Shown here one piece after another: positions 56,642 through 64,000 of a stretch of DNA of 64,000 nucleotides. Location: assembly GCA_023382655.1 (NCBI GenBank), contig JAHDWK010000011.1:124001-188000 (forward strand), given 5' to 3'. Positions within the stretch are counted from its first letter, which is position 1. Each line of letters begins with the position of its first letter. This stretch comes from Anaerolineae bacterium. Lineage in GTDB: Bacteria > Chloroflexota > Anaerolineae > Promineifilales > Promineifilaceae. The notes under the pieces are model-generated. The model ran no database searches and was not told the DNA's origin. It was given only the letters and a program-made list of their open reading frames with translations. The translations under genes and the position numbers were made by a program.

Positions 56642-57180
56642 GTTATCTCCCCGCCAGATAGCTGCTGTGACAAGAGCGTCAGCGCCCGCAGTTGCAACTG
56701 TTTGACCGCGCCTTCACTCTTGTTGATCGTCTCGGCCACTTCCCGCGTGCGCATCCCAAAACCAAAACGGAGCGCCAAAACCCGCTGCTGATCTTCCGTC
56801 AGCCCCTGCATAGCCGTCCGCAGTCGTTCTCCCAATAATCTCTTATCCAATTCCTCCTCAGGCATACCTGTCTGCGCCGCTACCATCTCCGTCAACTCCA
56901 CCTGTGGCGCTCGCCCCGTCTGCCGAAAGTGATCACTCACCACCCGCGAGGCTACGCCATATAACCAGCCACGCAATGTGTTTTGCGGCGCAGATTTATC
57001 ACGCAACGCGCTCAGCAATCGGGTGAAAACCTCGCTTGTCAGGTCTTCCGCCAGGGGTGGGTCGCTCACGCGAAAGGCAATATACCGGTAAATGGGTCGG
57101 TAAAATGCCTGGTGAATCTCTGCCAGGGCGTCCTCTTCCAGGGCGCGGGCGCGCGCCAGTAACTTTAATTCATCTTGCAC
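56638..57180 (-). CDS. ECF-type RNA polymerase sigma factor
   Basis: 180 residues with region 2 at about 20-90 (FYRPIYRYIAFRVSDPPLAEDLTSEVFTRLL split; TLRGWLYGVASRVVSDHFR) and region 4 at about 115-175 (LTEDQQRVLALRFGFGMRTREVAETINKSEGAVKQ split). It lacks regions 1 and 3, as ECF factors do. It would direct RNA polymerase to a stress or envelope regulon. The anti-sigma gene overlaps its stop by ATGA, so the pair is co-translated. No upstream copy of its own promoter was recognised. Confidence 0.92.
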   Translation of the reverse strand: MQDELKLLARARALEEDALAEIHQAFYRPIYRYIAFRVSDPPLAEDLTSEVFTRLLSALRDKSAPQNTLRGWLYGVASRVVSDHFRQTGRAPQVELTEMVAAQTGMPEEELDKRLLGERLRTAMQGLTEDQQRVLALRFGFGMRTREVAETINKSEGAVKQLQLRALTLLSQQLSGGEIT

Positions 57181-57247
57181 AGGAGTGCATCTCCAACGTA
57201 GGATAGCCGATACGATATGTTATACGTAAGGATGTCACTCCCTTAGC

Positions 57248-58501
57248 TTAACCAACCCAATAGCCATTGGCAAATAGGGCAGTGAAAAGACCAAGCAACA
57301 TGAGCGACACGGCCGTGACCAATCGATCCACCCAGGGTCTTCCCCCCCACTTCGCCAACACAATAAACGCCGGGAAGAGCGCCCACATATAGCGGCGCTG
57401 GCTCATCAACAGGCCAGAACTAAAGGCGATGCTCACGCCCAACAACACAAACGCCGCTTCCGGCCAACGCCGCCAATAAAGCAAAACCAGACCCAGCCCG
57501 GTAAAAAGCAAAACCGCCAGAAAATCAATCCAATTATCCAGGTGAATGTTTCCCGCCAACAGCGCCGCCCACCAGCCACCCACCGGTGTTTCAAATAATC
57601 CGGCCACCGTCACCCATGGCGATTGCGGCTGGCGCGCCCAGGCGGCTGCCCCATGCACAAAGGCCAGCGGATCACCAAAGGCCCGCCACAAATAAGCCAT
57701 ATAAGCCAACGTCCCCAACGGGATCACCAATGGGGCTAACAGAGCAAAGGGCGACGGCCGTACCCCCTCCTCTTTCGCCCGCTCCTGCGGCCGCCACTGC
57801 GCCCACCACTCCAAAAGCAATACCGGAACCAGAATAATCCCTACCAGCCGCGTCAGCGCCGCGCCGATGCCCAACAGCGCCGCCACTTCCCAATACCCGC
57901 GCCGGGCAAAGTACAACGAGCCAATCGTGCACAAGAGAAAGAGCGATTCGGAGTAAACGGCCGTGCCAAAAAACGCCGCCGGGAAAATGAGCCAGTACCA
58001 GATTGCCCGATCCGCCACCGCCTCATCCCAACTTTCCGCCACCAGCCGATAAAAAACGATGCTCGCCAGCAACAGGGCAGCATTGCTGATGAGAATGCCC
58101 GCCACCAGCGCATCCCCTACCACAGAGGCTACCGCCCGCATGAGTAACGGGTAGAGTGGGAAAAAAGCCACCGACGGCAACGGGACGCCTTCATAAAAAT
58201 AGCCCTCTTCGGCAATGCTGACGTAAAAACCGGTGTCCCAGCGGCTACCCAACACATCCAGCAGCCGGTTATCCAGCCCCCGCAAATGGTACGGCGGTGT
58301 ACCGGGCGCATCGGCCACCAGCCCCACGGAGAGATAAGCCACCAATAAGATGCCCAGGCGCGTCGCCGTAAACAACAATACCGGCAGCCACACCCAGCGC
58401 GCCGCCCGCATGGCCGTCCAGCGGCTTGCTGGCGTCTCTGGTACGGCCGTACTAACCATTGCCAATTGCTCTTCCGCACTCTTTCTCATTACAATAGCCA
58501 T
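57248..58501 (-). CDS. PIG-V-like membrane mannosyltransferase
   Basis: The start at 58501 (MAIVMRKSAEEQ) is chosen because codons further upstream derive from the 58514-58556 hairpin; 417 residues. About ten membrane helices are visible. The lumenal loop motif SRWDTGFYVSIAEEGYFYEG with the catalytic Asp and VAFFPLYPLLMRAV identify the PIG-V/GPI-mannosyltransferase-2-like family. SESLFLLCTIGSLYFARRG is also typical. It would transfer a sugar from a polyprenol carrier at the outer face of the membrane. It lies next to a secreted protein and a DUF2723 protein, which could be its substrate and partner. Confidence 0.78.
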   Translation of the reverse strand: MAIVMRKSAEEQLAMVSTAVPETPASRWTAMRAARWVWLPVLLFTATRLGILLVAYLSVGLVADAPGTPPYHLRGLDNRLLDVLGSRWDTGFYVSIAEEGYFYEGVPLPSVAFFPLYPLLMRAVASVVGDALVAGILISNAALLLASIVFYRLVAESWDEAVADRAIWYWLIFPAAFFGTAVYSESLFLLCTIGSLYFARRGYWEVAALLGIGAALTRLVGIILVPVLLLEWWAQWRPQERAKEEGVRPSPFALLAPLVIPLGTLAYMAYLWRAFGDPLAFVHGAAAWARQPQSPWVTVAGLFETPVGGWWAALLAGNIHLDNWIDFLAVLLFTGLGLVLLYWRRWPEAAFVLLGVSIAFSSGLLMSQRRYMWALFPAFIVLAKWGGRPWVDRLVTAVSLMLLGLFTALFANGYWVG

Positions 58502-58513
58502 GTTCTCACACCT

Positions 58514-58556
58514 GAGATTGGAGATTAACGATTGCCCATCGTTAATCTCCAATCTC
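58514..58556. repeat. Perfect 19-bp palindromic element
   Basis: GAGATTGGAGATTAACGAT and its exact inverse surround TGCCC. The arms contain tandem GAGATT-like units. It sits between the glycosyltransferase start and the stop of the secreted 161-residue protein; similar GATTG-based arms recur inside the DUF2723 gene at 59553-59600. Confidence 0.75.
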
Positions 58557-58564
58557 GACCACAC

Positions 58565-59047
58565 CTACGGCTTTGTCACCAGCGGCAGATACAACACATT
58601 CACCAGATTAAACGTCGGCCCTGGAAAGTCAGGCGGCGGCGTTACCAACAGTCCAGTATCCTCTAATTCGATGCCCGTCGTCGCCGAAGCATTGATGTCT
58701 ACCTCCAGCGTAACGTTATACTGGCCAATGGACGCACCGGCCGAATTCACCATAAACGTGCCTACGCCATTGCCGTCAATCATCACCTGCCCCAGTGATT
58801 GCCCGTCCACATAGGCCGTCGCCACTGTATTAGGCGGGTAATTGCTGCCGGTAAAGGCAAAGACGCTGCCGGGCCGTCCCAACGGCTCATTGACTTCCAG
58901 TACGGGTTCATAGACTCCGGCCAACGACTGCCAGGTAATGGCCGCCTGCGCGGGCAGGTCAATGAACGGCACCATCGCTAGACCGGAAAGCAGAATCACG
59001 GCCGTCAGTACCACTCTTATCCATTGATCACGTGAAAATTTTTGCAT
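58565..59047 (-). CDS. Small secreted protein with YLPLV C-terminus
   Basis: The ATG at 59047 has AGGAG 7 bases upstream; 160 residues. A signal peptide ends in LPAQA-A (residues about 14-36). The body is one beta-sandwich-like domain (SVFAFTGSNYPPNTVATAYV, SIGQYNVTLEVDI). The end NVLYLPLVTKP repeats the pattern at the end of the 1035-residue metalloprotease-like protein (TYLPIVSR). Such tails are common at the ends of exported Chloroflexota proteins and may be a sorting or anchoring signal. The gene lies between two membrane glycosyltransferase genes. Confidence 0.72.
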   Translation of the reverse strand: MQKFSRDQWIRVVLTAVILLSGLAMVPFIDLPAQAAITWQSLAGVYEPVLEVNEPLGRPGSVFAFTGSNYPPNTVATAYVDGQSLGQVMIDGNGVGTFMVNSAGASIGQYNVTLEVDINASATTGIELEDTGLLVTPPPDFPGPTFNLVNVLYLPLVTKP

Positions 59048-59069
59048 ATGCATTCTCCTAAAAAAGTTT

Positions 59070-59116
59070 GTAGTAGGCGATTCATCGCCTGCTCACGCCG
59101 CTCAAGCGGCTACTAC
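59070..59116. repeat. Nested hairpins between membrane-protein genes
   Basis: GTAGTAG and CTACTAC enclose two inner stems, GGCGA-TTCA-TCGCC and GCCGCT-CA-AGCGGC. The nested design can fold as a cruciform. There is no T-run. Confidence 0.6.
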
Positions 59117-59146
59117 GGACAACTCTCTATCTCAAAACCAAACCCA

Positions 59147-60742
59147 TCACCTCCTTTCGGTTTTTTCAGGTGGGAGGCGCGGTTCTAACAAATAAAGTGG
59201 GCCAACCGGTCTGACGGTGACATGCTCCAACAGTTCCACAGACGGATTGTTGATGTAGATGGGGCGCTGCCCCAGTTCAGTCAGGATCAGCTCGTTCATA
59301 TCGGCGCCGCTAATGAGGAAACGGTTCACGGTCGTCACATCCGTCCGCTGTCCCTCCACCAACTGCAAATACTGAATCGCTGGCACCGTCTCCCACCAGC
59401 CAAAAATCAAGGCATTGGGTTTAACCAGCCCCAGAATTTTCTCGCTCTGCACCCGCGTACTCCAATCATCCGAACGGTCCACCCGCCCCCAGTTGAGTAG
59501 CAGCGCCAATAACACAGAACCCATAATGGCTATGCGCAGAATAGAAATGGGCGATTGGCGTTTGGCGATTGCTTTAATCTCTAATCGCCAATCACCAATC
59601 TCTCTCAACATCACCTCATACCCCACCCCCAACCAGATCGCCCAGACCACATACGTGGGCAGGAACATAGTGGTCTTGTCCACCACGCGGTAATTGATGT
59701 AGAAAATGGCATTTGCCAGGAACATGAGGGTCAACATGCCACTCAGCCGCCAGTTACGCCGCCAGAGAACGACCAGCCCCAACAGCCCCGGCCCAATACC
59801 CACCACCAGAAAGGCCACCCATAGTTGCCCCAGATAAGCCTGCACTTCTGACCACACGGCCGTGCCCGTATACCCAAACATCTGCCCGGCAAAACTCTGC
59901 CCGCTGATCAACCACCAGAAACCGCTCCACGTCTGCAAATTGACCGGGTGGAAAACGCCTGCGGCATCAAACATACCTGCATAGTTAAACGCCGGTTGTG
60001 CCCCATACCGCAGCGGCAGCACCAGAAAGACGGACGCGCCCAACAACACGGCCGTCACCGCCGCCACCCACACCTTTGGCCGGGCAAGTTGCCGGGGATG
60101 GCTGACCAGCACATACCAGAGGCAGCCGGGAATCAACAACACCGTCGCTGCATGGTTGCCCATACTCAACGCCATCAGAAGGATGGGCAGCGCCAGACGG
60201 AAGGCAGACGGCCGTTCAGCCCAATACAACAACGCCAAAATCACCCCGGCCATCAACGCCGTGTGCAATGTGTACACCTCGGCAATCAGAGAGAGCGCCC
60301 AAAAGAAGGGCGCGGTTGCCAGCAGCCCCAACGCCCCCAGCCGCGCCCAACCACTTACCGGCAACCGCCGTAAAATGCAGTCGGCCAGCAAAATGGTCAG
60401 TGCGCCACAAAACGCCGAGAAGAGATTCATCCGGTAGCCCACATCCCCCACCGGCAGCCATGACCACACCTTGCCCAATACCAGGTACAATGGATAACCG
60501 GTGGCGCGGATGATGCCGTTGCTGGCAACGGCCGTTGTCAATTCTGCACTGTCCAGGTTATAGATGGTCGGCGCCAGCGTGCTTGCATAGAGCAAAAAGG
60601 GGAGAACGAAGGCAGCAACGCCTGCACTGAGTCTGACCGAAGTGGCTTTCCAATCCATCACACACAGCCATACCTTCAAGCCGGTGAACCAACCTGAATT
60701 TTGCCGAGAAACAAGAGTTTGCGTATCCATTTGCGTATCCAT
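59147..60742 (-). CDS. DUF2723 (TMEM260-like) membrane protein
   Basis: 531 residues. About ten membrane helices follow a short polar start (MDTQMDTQTLVSRQNSGW; the first eight residues are a four-residue repeat, so the start is uncertain). The DUF2723 opening is present: LAPTIYNLDSAELTTAVASNG, then RATGYPLYLVLGK and YRMNLFSAFCGAL, with the Asp-Glu pair conserved. The eukaryotic relative TMEM260 is an O-mannosyltransferase, so a role in mannosylating exported proteins is plausible. A palindromic DNA repeat lies in frame near residues 380-397 (GDWRLEIKAIAKRQSP). Confidence 0.8.
   Translation of the reverse strand: MDTQMDTQTLVSRQNSGWFTGLKVWLCVMDWKATSVRLSAGVAAFVLPFLLYASTLAPTIYNLDSAELTTAVASNGIIRATGYPLYLVLGKVWSWLPVGDVGYRMNLFSAFCGALTILLADCILRRLPVSGWARLGALGLLATAPFFWALSLIAEVYTLHTALMAGVILALLYWAERPSAFRLALPILLMALSMGNHAATVLLIPGCLWYVLVSHPRQLARPKVWVAAVTAVLLGASVFLVLPLRYGAQPAFNYAGMFDAAGVFHPVNLQTWSGFWWLISGQSFAGQMFGYTGTAVWSEVQAYLGQLWVAFLVVGIGPGLLGLVVLWRRNWRLSGMLTLMFLANAIFYINYRVVDKTTMFLPTYVVWAIWLGVGYEVMLREIGDWRLEIKAIAKRQSPISILRIAIMGSVLLALLLNWGRVDRSDDWSTRVQSEKILGLVKPNALIFGWWETVPAIQYLQLVEGQRTDVTTVNRFLISGADMNELILTELGQRPIYINNPSVELLEHVTVRPVGPLYLLEPRLPPEKTERR
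59553..59600. repeat. Palindromic element in frame inside the DUF2723 gene
   Basis: GATTGGCGTTTGGCGATT and AATCGCCAATCACCAATC pair at 16 of 18 positions. The element encodes a charged stretch between hydrophobic helices without breaking the frame, as Rickettsia palindromic elements do. Confidence 0.6.
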
Positions 60743-60866
60743 CGTCCATTAAGTCGCTGGACGATAACAAAAGGTTACGAATCAATTGCACACTGAGGGA
60801 ACAAAGGGCAAGTTCGTAGAACAGTGAGGGCTGCTATAAGTGGGCAGGTATTATGGCCGTTTCCTA

Positions 60867-60975
60867 AACTATCAGAGCGAATATAAAAGCGCAGAGGCAC
60901 AAAATATTATCGCTAACTATCAGAGCGAATATAAAAGCGCAGAGGCACAAAATATTATCGCTTTTGTGCCTCTGC
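60867..60975. repeat. 48-bp tandem duplication ending in a hairpin
   Basis: AACTATCAGAGCGAATATAA begins a 48-base unit at 60867 that is repeated exactly at 60915. The second copy's GCAGAGGCACAAAA (60939-60952) pairs with TTTTGTGCCTCTGC (60962-60975). The left arm of a hairpin has thus been duplicated. It lies in a 540-base gap between divergent genes (60743-61282). The rest of the gap shows no gene. Confidence 0.8.
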
Positions 60976-61282
60976 CTCTTCAACTCACCTTCACCGGCCA
61001 CATGAGGGTCAGTGTCCACTAACGGTCGTTACCCCAATAGTGACATTCCGCATCAAATCGCCGGATAAATCTCACCCACACCCCAATTTAAGCAGGATTT
61101 AACCATCTGGACTTCTTGTAACATTACTATATGCTCACCAACTAATGACGAATATCGTAACCTTTTCTTATACAATACGACTTACTTAAAAGACTCCCAC
61201 AAAGGTAGAGGCGCTTTACTAAACAATCGGCGTCAAAACCTGCGTGAACTTTACATCCTTCACGGAAAACCGCTTATAAACT

Positions 61283-62071
61283 ATGCAGCAACATCGAGAA
61301 TTAGAAGTCGCCTTTTTTGTCATCATCATCCTCAGTGGGGTCTATGTAGCTTATGACATCCTGGCTGAGCCGGCCGGGGGGCATCCGTTTGGGCATTGGC
61401 TGGGCATCATCGGCACGCTGCTGATGGTGATGACGGAAACGCTCTACAGCCTGCGCAAACGTACCCGCTTGCTCAACCGGTACGGCCCGGTGCGCTGGTG
61501 GCTGTCGTTTCACATTGTCACCGGGCTGGTGGGGCCGTTCCTGGTACTCATGCACACCGGTCGGCAATTTCGGGGATTGGCCGGGTTGACGGCGCTACTC
61601 ACGGCCGTCGTCGTCGTCAGTGGTTTCATCGGCCGTTACCTGTACACCGCGCTGCAATCGGGCATCCGCAGCAGCCAGTTCAGCTACCAGCAGCTAGAGG
61701 CCGAAGCAGCCACCGTTCAGGAAACCATCATCGAACTGGAAACAAACAAACCGGCGCAGGTACGGGCCATCACCCGCCAACTACAAGCAGAGTATTCCCA
61801 AAGCTCGTGGTGGGGGCGCTGGCGCTACGGCCGTGCCCTGCAACACGCCCTGCACACCCTGGAAAAGGAAACGGCCGGACAACAACGACAACTGGCGCAA
61901 ATCCGCCAGCAACAAGACCGGCTGGATCGGCAGGCCGCCCGCCTGGGGCAGACCCGTTGGCTGTTCCAATTCTGGCATACCGTCCATATTCCCATCGGGC
62001 TGGCGCTGTTCACGGCCGTCGCCATTCATATCCTCGCCGCCTTCTACTTCCGCGCCGGGTTATTCAAATGA
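61283..62071 (+). CDS. Four-helix membrane protein with His residues, cytochrome b-like
   Basis: 262 residues. Membrane helices lie at about 8-27, 37-58, 70-90 and 100-120, with a fifth near the end (about 235-255). Between them is a long Gln/Glu-rich coiled coil (about 130-225; QQLEAEAATVQETIIELE, QQRQLAQIRQQQDRL). Conserved-looking His residues sit in helices (SFHIVTG, LMHTG, FWHTVHIPIG, AIHILAAF), placed as possible haem ligands. Its stop overlaps the start of the nine-haem cytochrome by ATGA. It may carry electrons across the membrane to the cytochrome. I do not know a named family. Confidence 0.7.
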   Translation: MQQHRELEVAFFVIIILSGVYVAYDILAEPAGGHPFGHWLGIIGTLLMVMTETLYSLRKRTRLLNRYGPVRWWLSFHIVTGLVGPFLVLMHTGRQFRGLAGLTALLTAVVVVSGFIGRYLYTALQSGIRSSQFSYQQLEAEAATVQETIIELETNKPAQVRAITRQLQAEYSQSSWWGRWRYGRALQHALHTLEKETAGQQRQLAQIRQQQDRLDRQAARLGQTRWLFQFWHTVHIPIGLALFTAVAIHILAAFYFRAGLFK

Positions 62072-62868
62072 GACAACAACGATTGGTCCAGCGCCAGCAC
62101 CCTTTGTTTTCGCCCATTGCCCTGCTCATGACGGCCGTTCTCATCCTGCTCCTGGCGCTCCTGCTCTGGCAAACAGGGGGTCGCCTCTTTAGCCCTGGCG
62201 ACCTCTCCACCAGCGCCAGCAGCCCGCAGCAAAGCGGCGGCTTCGCCAATCATGCCGTCTTCGGCGACGACTGCACCCAATGCCATGATCCGTTTGTGGG
62301 GGTCACGGCCGGGCGCTGCGAAACCTGCCATATCAACATCGCCCAACAGCGAGAAAGTGGGACGGGGTTACACGGCCGTCTGGCCACCCCCGATTGCGCC
62401 GCCTGCCACAGCGAACACCAGGGGCACGACTTCGACCTTTACGCCGCCGCCTTCGACCAGTTCAGCACCGAACACCATGCCGCCCTATTCCCCCTGCACG
62501 GTCAACACGCCACCCTGGAATGTACCGATTGCCACCAAAACGAGCAGTACGCGGGCACATCGGCCACTTGCGTCGGCTGCCACGCCGAACCCGACCTGCA
62601 CAAAGGGCTGCTCGGTACCGACTGCGCCCGCTGCCACACGCCGGAAGGCTGGCAGCCCGCTTTGCTCACCGACCATACCTTCCCGCTCGATCACGGCGAC
62701 GAGGGGCAAATCCCCTGCGCCACCTGCCACACCGCCACCTTCACCGCCTACACCTGCGACAACTGCCACGAACCGACGGAAATGATCGAAGAACACCAGG
62801 AAGAAGGCATCACCCCGGCCGAACTCACCAACTGCATCGAATGTCACCCTACCGGAGAAGAGGACTAG
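62068..62868 (+). CDS. Membrane-anchored nine-haem cytochrome c
   Basis: 266 residues from the ATG at 62068, which overlaps the previous stop. A signal-anchor at about 16-37 (PIALLMTAVLILLLALLLW) is followed by nine CxxCH haem sites: CTQCH, CETCH, CAACH, CTDCH, CVGCH, CARCH, CATCH, CDNCH, CIECH. Extra His residues (HGQH, DHTFPLDH) could be distal ligands. It lies outside the membrane as a multi-haem electron carrier. The tail is acidic (GEED). Neighbours suggest it takes electrons from the ferredoxin/flavin pair via the membrane protein or gives them to it. Confidence 0.93.
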   Translation: MRQQRLVQRQHPLFSPIALLMTAVLILLLALLLWQTGGRLFSPGDLSTSASSPQQSGGFANHAVFGDDCTQCHDPFVGVTAGRCETCHINIAQQRESGTGLHGRLATPDCAACHSEHQGHDFDLYAAAFDQFSTEHHAALFPLHGQHATLECTDCHQNEQYAGTSATCVGCHAEPDLHKGLLGTDCARCHTPEGWQPALLTDHTFPLDHGDEGQIPCATCHTATFTAYTCDNCHEPTEMIEEHQEEGITPAELTNCIECHPTGEED

Positions 62869-62900
62869 CTTGACCAGACATCCGCAAAAATAACAAGACC

Positions 62901-63146
62901 ATGTTCAAACGTAAGCCAAAAGACCAACCACCCGACGCCCCCATCCACCTGGGGCTGGTAGCCGCCGACGCTACCCGCTGCATCCAATGTGGTCTATGCG
63001 GCTACAACTGTCCGGTGGGCATCCCCGTGCGTGACTACGCCCGGCAGGGTTTAACCGTTGACGATCCCACCTGTATCACCTGTGGCAACTGCATCCAGGC
63101 GTGCCCCCGCGGTACCCTGCGCTGGGAGACTGTCCGTAAATCGTAA
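62901..63146 (+). CDS. 2[4Fe-4S] ferredoxin-like protein
   Basis: 81 residues with two full iron-sulphur motifs: CIQCGLCGYNCP near residue 28 and CITCGNCIQACP near 58, spaced by about 30 residues as in HdrC-type modules. It is cytosolic with no signal peptide. It lies 32 bases after the cytochrome gene and 63 bases before the flavoprotein gene. It probably passes electrons between the flavoprotein and the membrane cytochromes. Confidence 0.92.
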   Translation: MFKRKPKDQPPDAPIHLGLVAADATRCIQCGLCGYNCPVGIPVRDYARQGLTVDDPTCITCGNCIQACPRGTLRWETVRKS

Positions 63147-63205
63147 GTCGTAATCCGTAATCCGACAGCGGGTTACGGTTCACGGATTACGGTTCACGGA
63201 TTACG
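63142..63205. repeat. Palindromic repeat ahead of the flavoprotein gene
   Basis: The 23-base arms at 63142-63164 and 63183-63205 match at 19 positions and consist of repeated TAATCCG units. The element overlaps the end of the ferredoxin gene and ends 4 bases before the next ATG, so it leaves no room for a ribosome site there. Confidence 0.7.
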
Positions 63206-63209
63206 AACT

Positions 63210-64000
63210 ATGAACTACCTCATCATCGGCAACGGCGCGGCGGGCATCACCGCCGCCGAAACCATCCGGCAGCACGACCCACGCGGCCAGATTACGATTC
63301 TCTCGGCCGAGCCTTCGCTCATGTATTCGCGCCCTGGCCTGGCTTACGTCATCAGCGGCGAAATCCCACCGCAGCAGGTCATCGCCCGCACCCGTGAATG
63401 GTATGCTGATTTGCGGCTGGAACTGGTTCACGGCCGTGCCCAATCCCTCGATGTGCATAATCGCATCGTGACGCTGGCGGACGGCCGTGTCCTCCCCTAC
63501 CACAAACTGCTCATCGCTACCGGCGCTCGTGCCGTTCCGCCACCTTACCCCGGCAGCGACCTCGACGGTGTGGTCTATCTGGACACCCTGGAAGGCACCA
63601 AAGAACTGCTCAAAAAAGCGCGGCGCGGCAAACGCGGCGTTGTGATTGGCGGGGGCATCACCGCCCTGGAAATGGTGGAAGGGCTGGCCCAACGCGGCGT
63701 AGACACGCACTACTTCTTGCGCCGCGACCGCCTCTGGAGCCAGGTCTTCAACGAAGCCGAATCCCGCTTGCTGGCCGAAAAAATGCACCATCACGGCGTT
63801 CACATCCACACCAACACCGAAGCCACCGAAATCCTGGGCAACTGGCGGCACAAAGTCCGCGCTGTGCGCTTGCAAAATGGCGAGGAGTTCAACTGTAACC
63901 TGTTTGGCGTGGCGATTGGCGTTAAACCACAGCTAGAACTGGTGAAAGATACGCCCATCCAGACCGACCGCGCCATCCTGGTGAACGAATTTTTGCAGAG
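63210..64000 (+). CDS. FAD/NAD(P)-dependent oxidoreductase, cut by window end
   Basis: The frame starts at an ATG (MNYLIIGNGAAGITAAETIR) and is still open at 64000 after 263 codons. The FAD site GNGAAG and the second dinucleotide site VVIGGGITALEMVEGLAQRG (about 145) are complete, as are LIATGAR and the GVAIGVKPQLELV motif. It is like NirB-type and rubredoxin-type NAD(P)H oxidoreductases. It would feed electrons from NAD(P)H to the ferredoxin or accept them. The rest of the gene, and possibly further operon members, lie beyond the window. Confidence 0.93.
   Translation, partial: MNYLIIGNGAAGITAAETIRQHDPRGQITILSAEPSLMYSRPGLAYVISGEIPPQQVIARTREWYADLRLELVHGRAQSLDVHNRIVTLADGRVLPYHKLLIATGARAVPPPYPGSDLDGVVYLDTLEGTKELLKKARRGKRGVVIGGGITALEMVEGLAQRGVDTHYFLRRDRLWSQVFNEAESRLLAEKMHHHGVHIHTNTEATEILGNWRHKVRAVRLQNGEEFNCNLFGVAIGVKPQLELVKDTPIQTDRAILVNEFLQ

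Noticed and set aside
61396..62067. N-terminal extension of the cytochrome frame
   Set aside because: It overlaps the membrane-protein gene in another frame and is Pro/Arg/His-rich; the ATG at 62068 with ATGA overlap and signal-anchor is the real start.
1..64000. CRISPR arrays and rRNA genes
   Set aside because: No regularly spaced repeat array and no rRNA-like sequence was found on either strand.

Overview
The window looks like a piece of a Chloroflexota chromosome (Anaerolineae/Ardenticatenia-like). This is an inference. It rests on secreted proteins that end in a hydrophobic YLPLV/YLPIV tail, a FeoB split into two genes beside a membrane-anchored DtxR-FeoA regulator, a K+-type membrane pyrophosphatase, an ECF sigma factor with a DUF5667-like partner, and PIG-V and DUF2723 membrane glycosyltransferase-like proteins. 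The right part is also studded with the palindrome ACGGCCGT.

Bases 1 to about 36,810 are accessory. A tyrosine integrase (35,533-36,627) lies beside the 3' half of a tRNA-Lys gene (36,768-36,809), which marks the right end of an integrated island. No second copy of the tRNA sequence was seen, so the island probably runs past the left edge. From left to right it holds: small hypothetical and broken genes; a DUF4011-helicase-Vsr protein (Hhe-type defence architecture); a HAF/PKD surface protein; a 276-bp element with inverted ends and a decayed gene copy; and a 13-kb defence-like operon. That operon encodes an SNF2 helicase with DUF3883, a membrane coiled-coil protein split by an IS5-family element, a NYN-domain nuclease, a DUF1156 methyltransferase and a DUF499 ATPase. 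It is followed by a separate three-gene ATPase operon, a RadC protein, a recombinase lacking one catalytic arginine, a large secreted metalloprotease-like protein, and a Phd/PIN toxin-antitoxin pair with a near-leaderless promoter.

Bases 36,810-61,000 are core-like and GC-richer, and nearly all genes are on the minus strand: iron uptake (split FeoB and DtxR-FeoA with a palindromic operator), a substrate-binding-VWA fusion, rsfS (plus strand), ndk, a 2070-residue acidic TPR protein with PDWL repeats, an HDAC-like deacetylase, hppA, a TRAP substrate-binding lipoprotein, an ECF sigma/anti-sigma pair, and membrane glycosyltransferases. Long perfect hairpins sit in most intergenic gaps; some are plain terminators and others look like REP-type palindromic elements, one of which lies in frame inside a gene.

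Bases 61,283-64,000 (plus strand) form an electron-transfer operon: a four-helix His-rich membrane protein, a nine-haem cytochrome c, a 2[4Fe-4S] ferredoxin and an FAD/NAD oxidoreductase that is cut by the window end.
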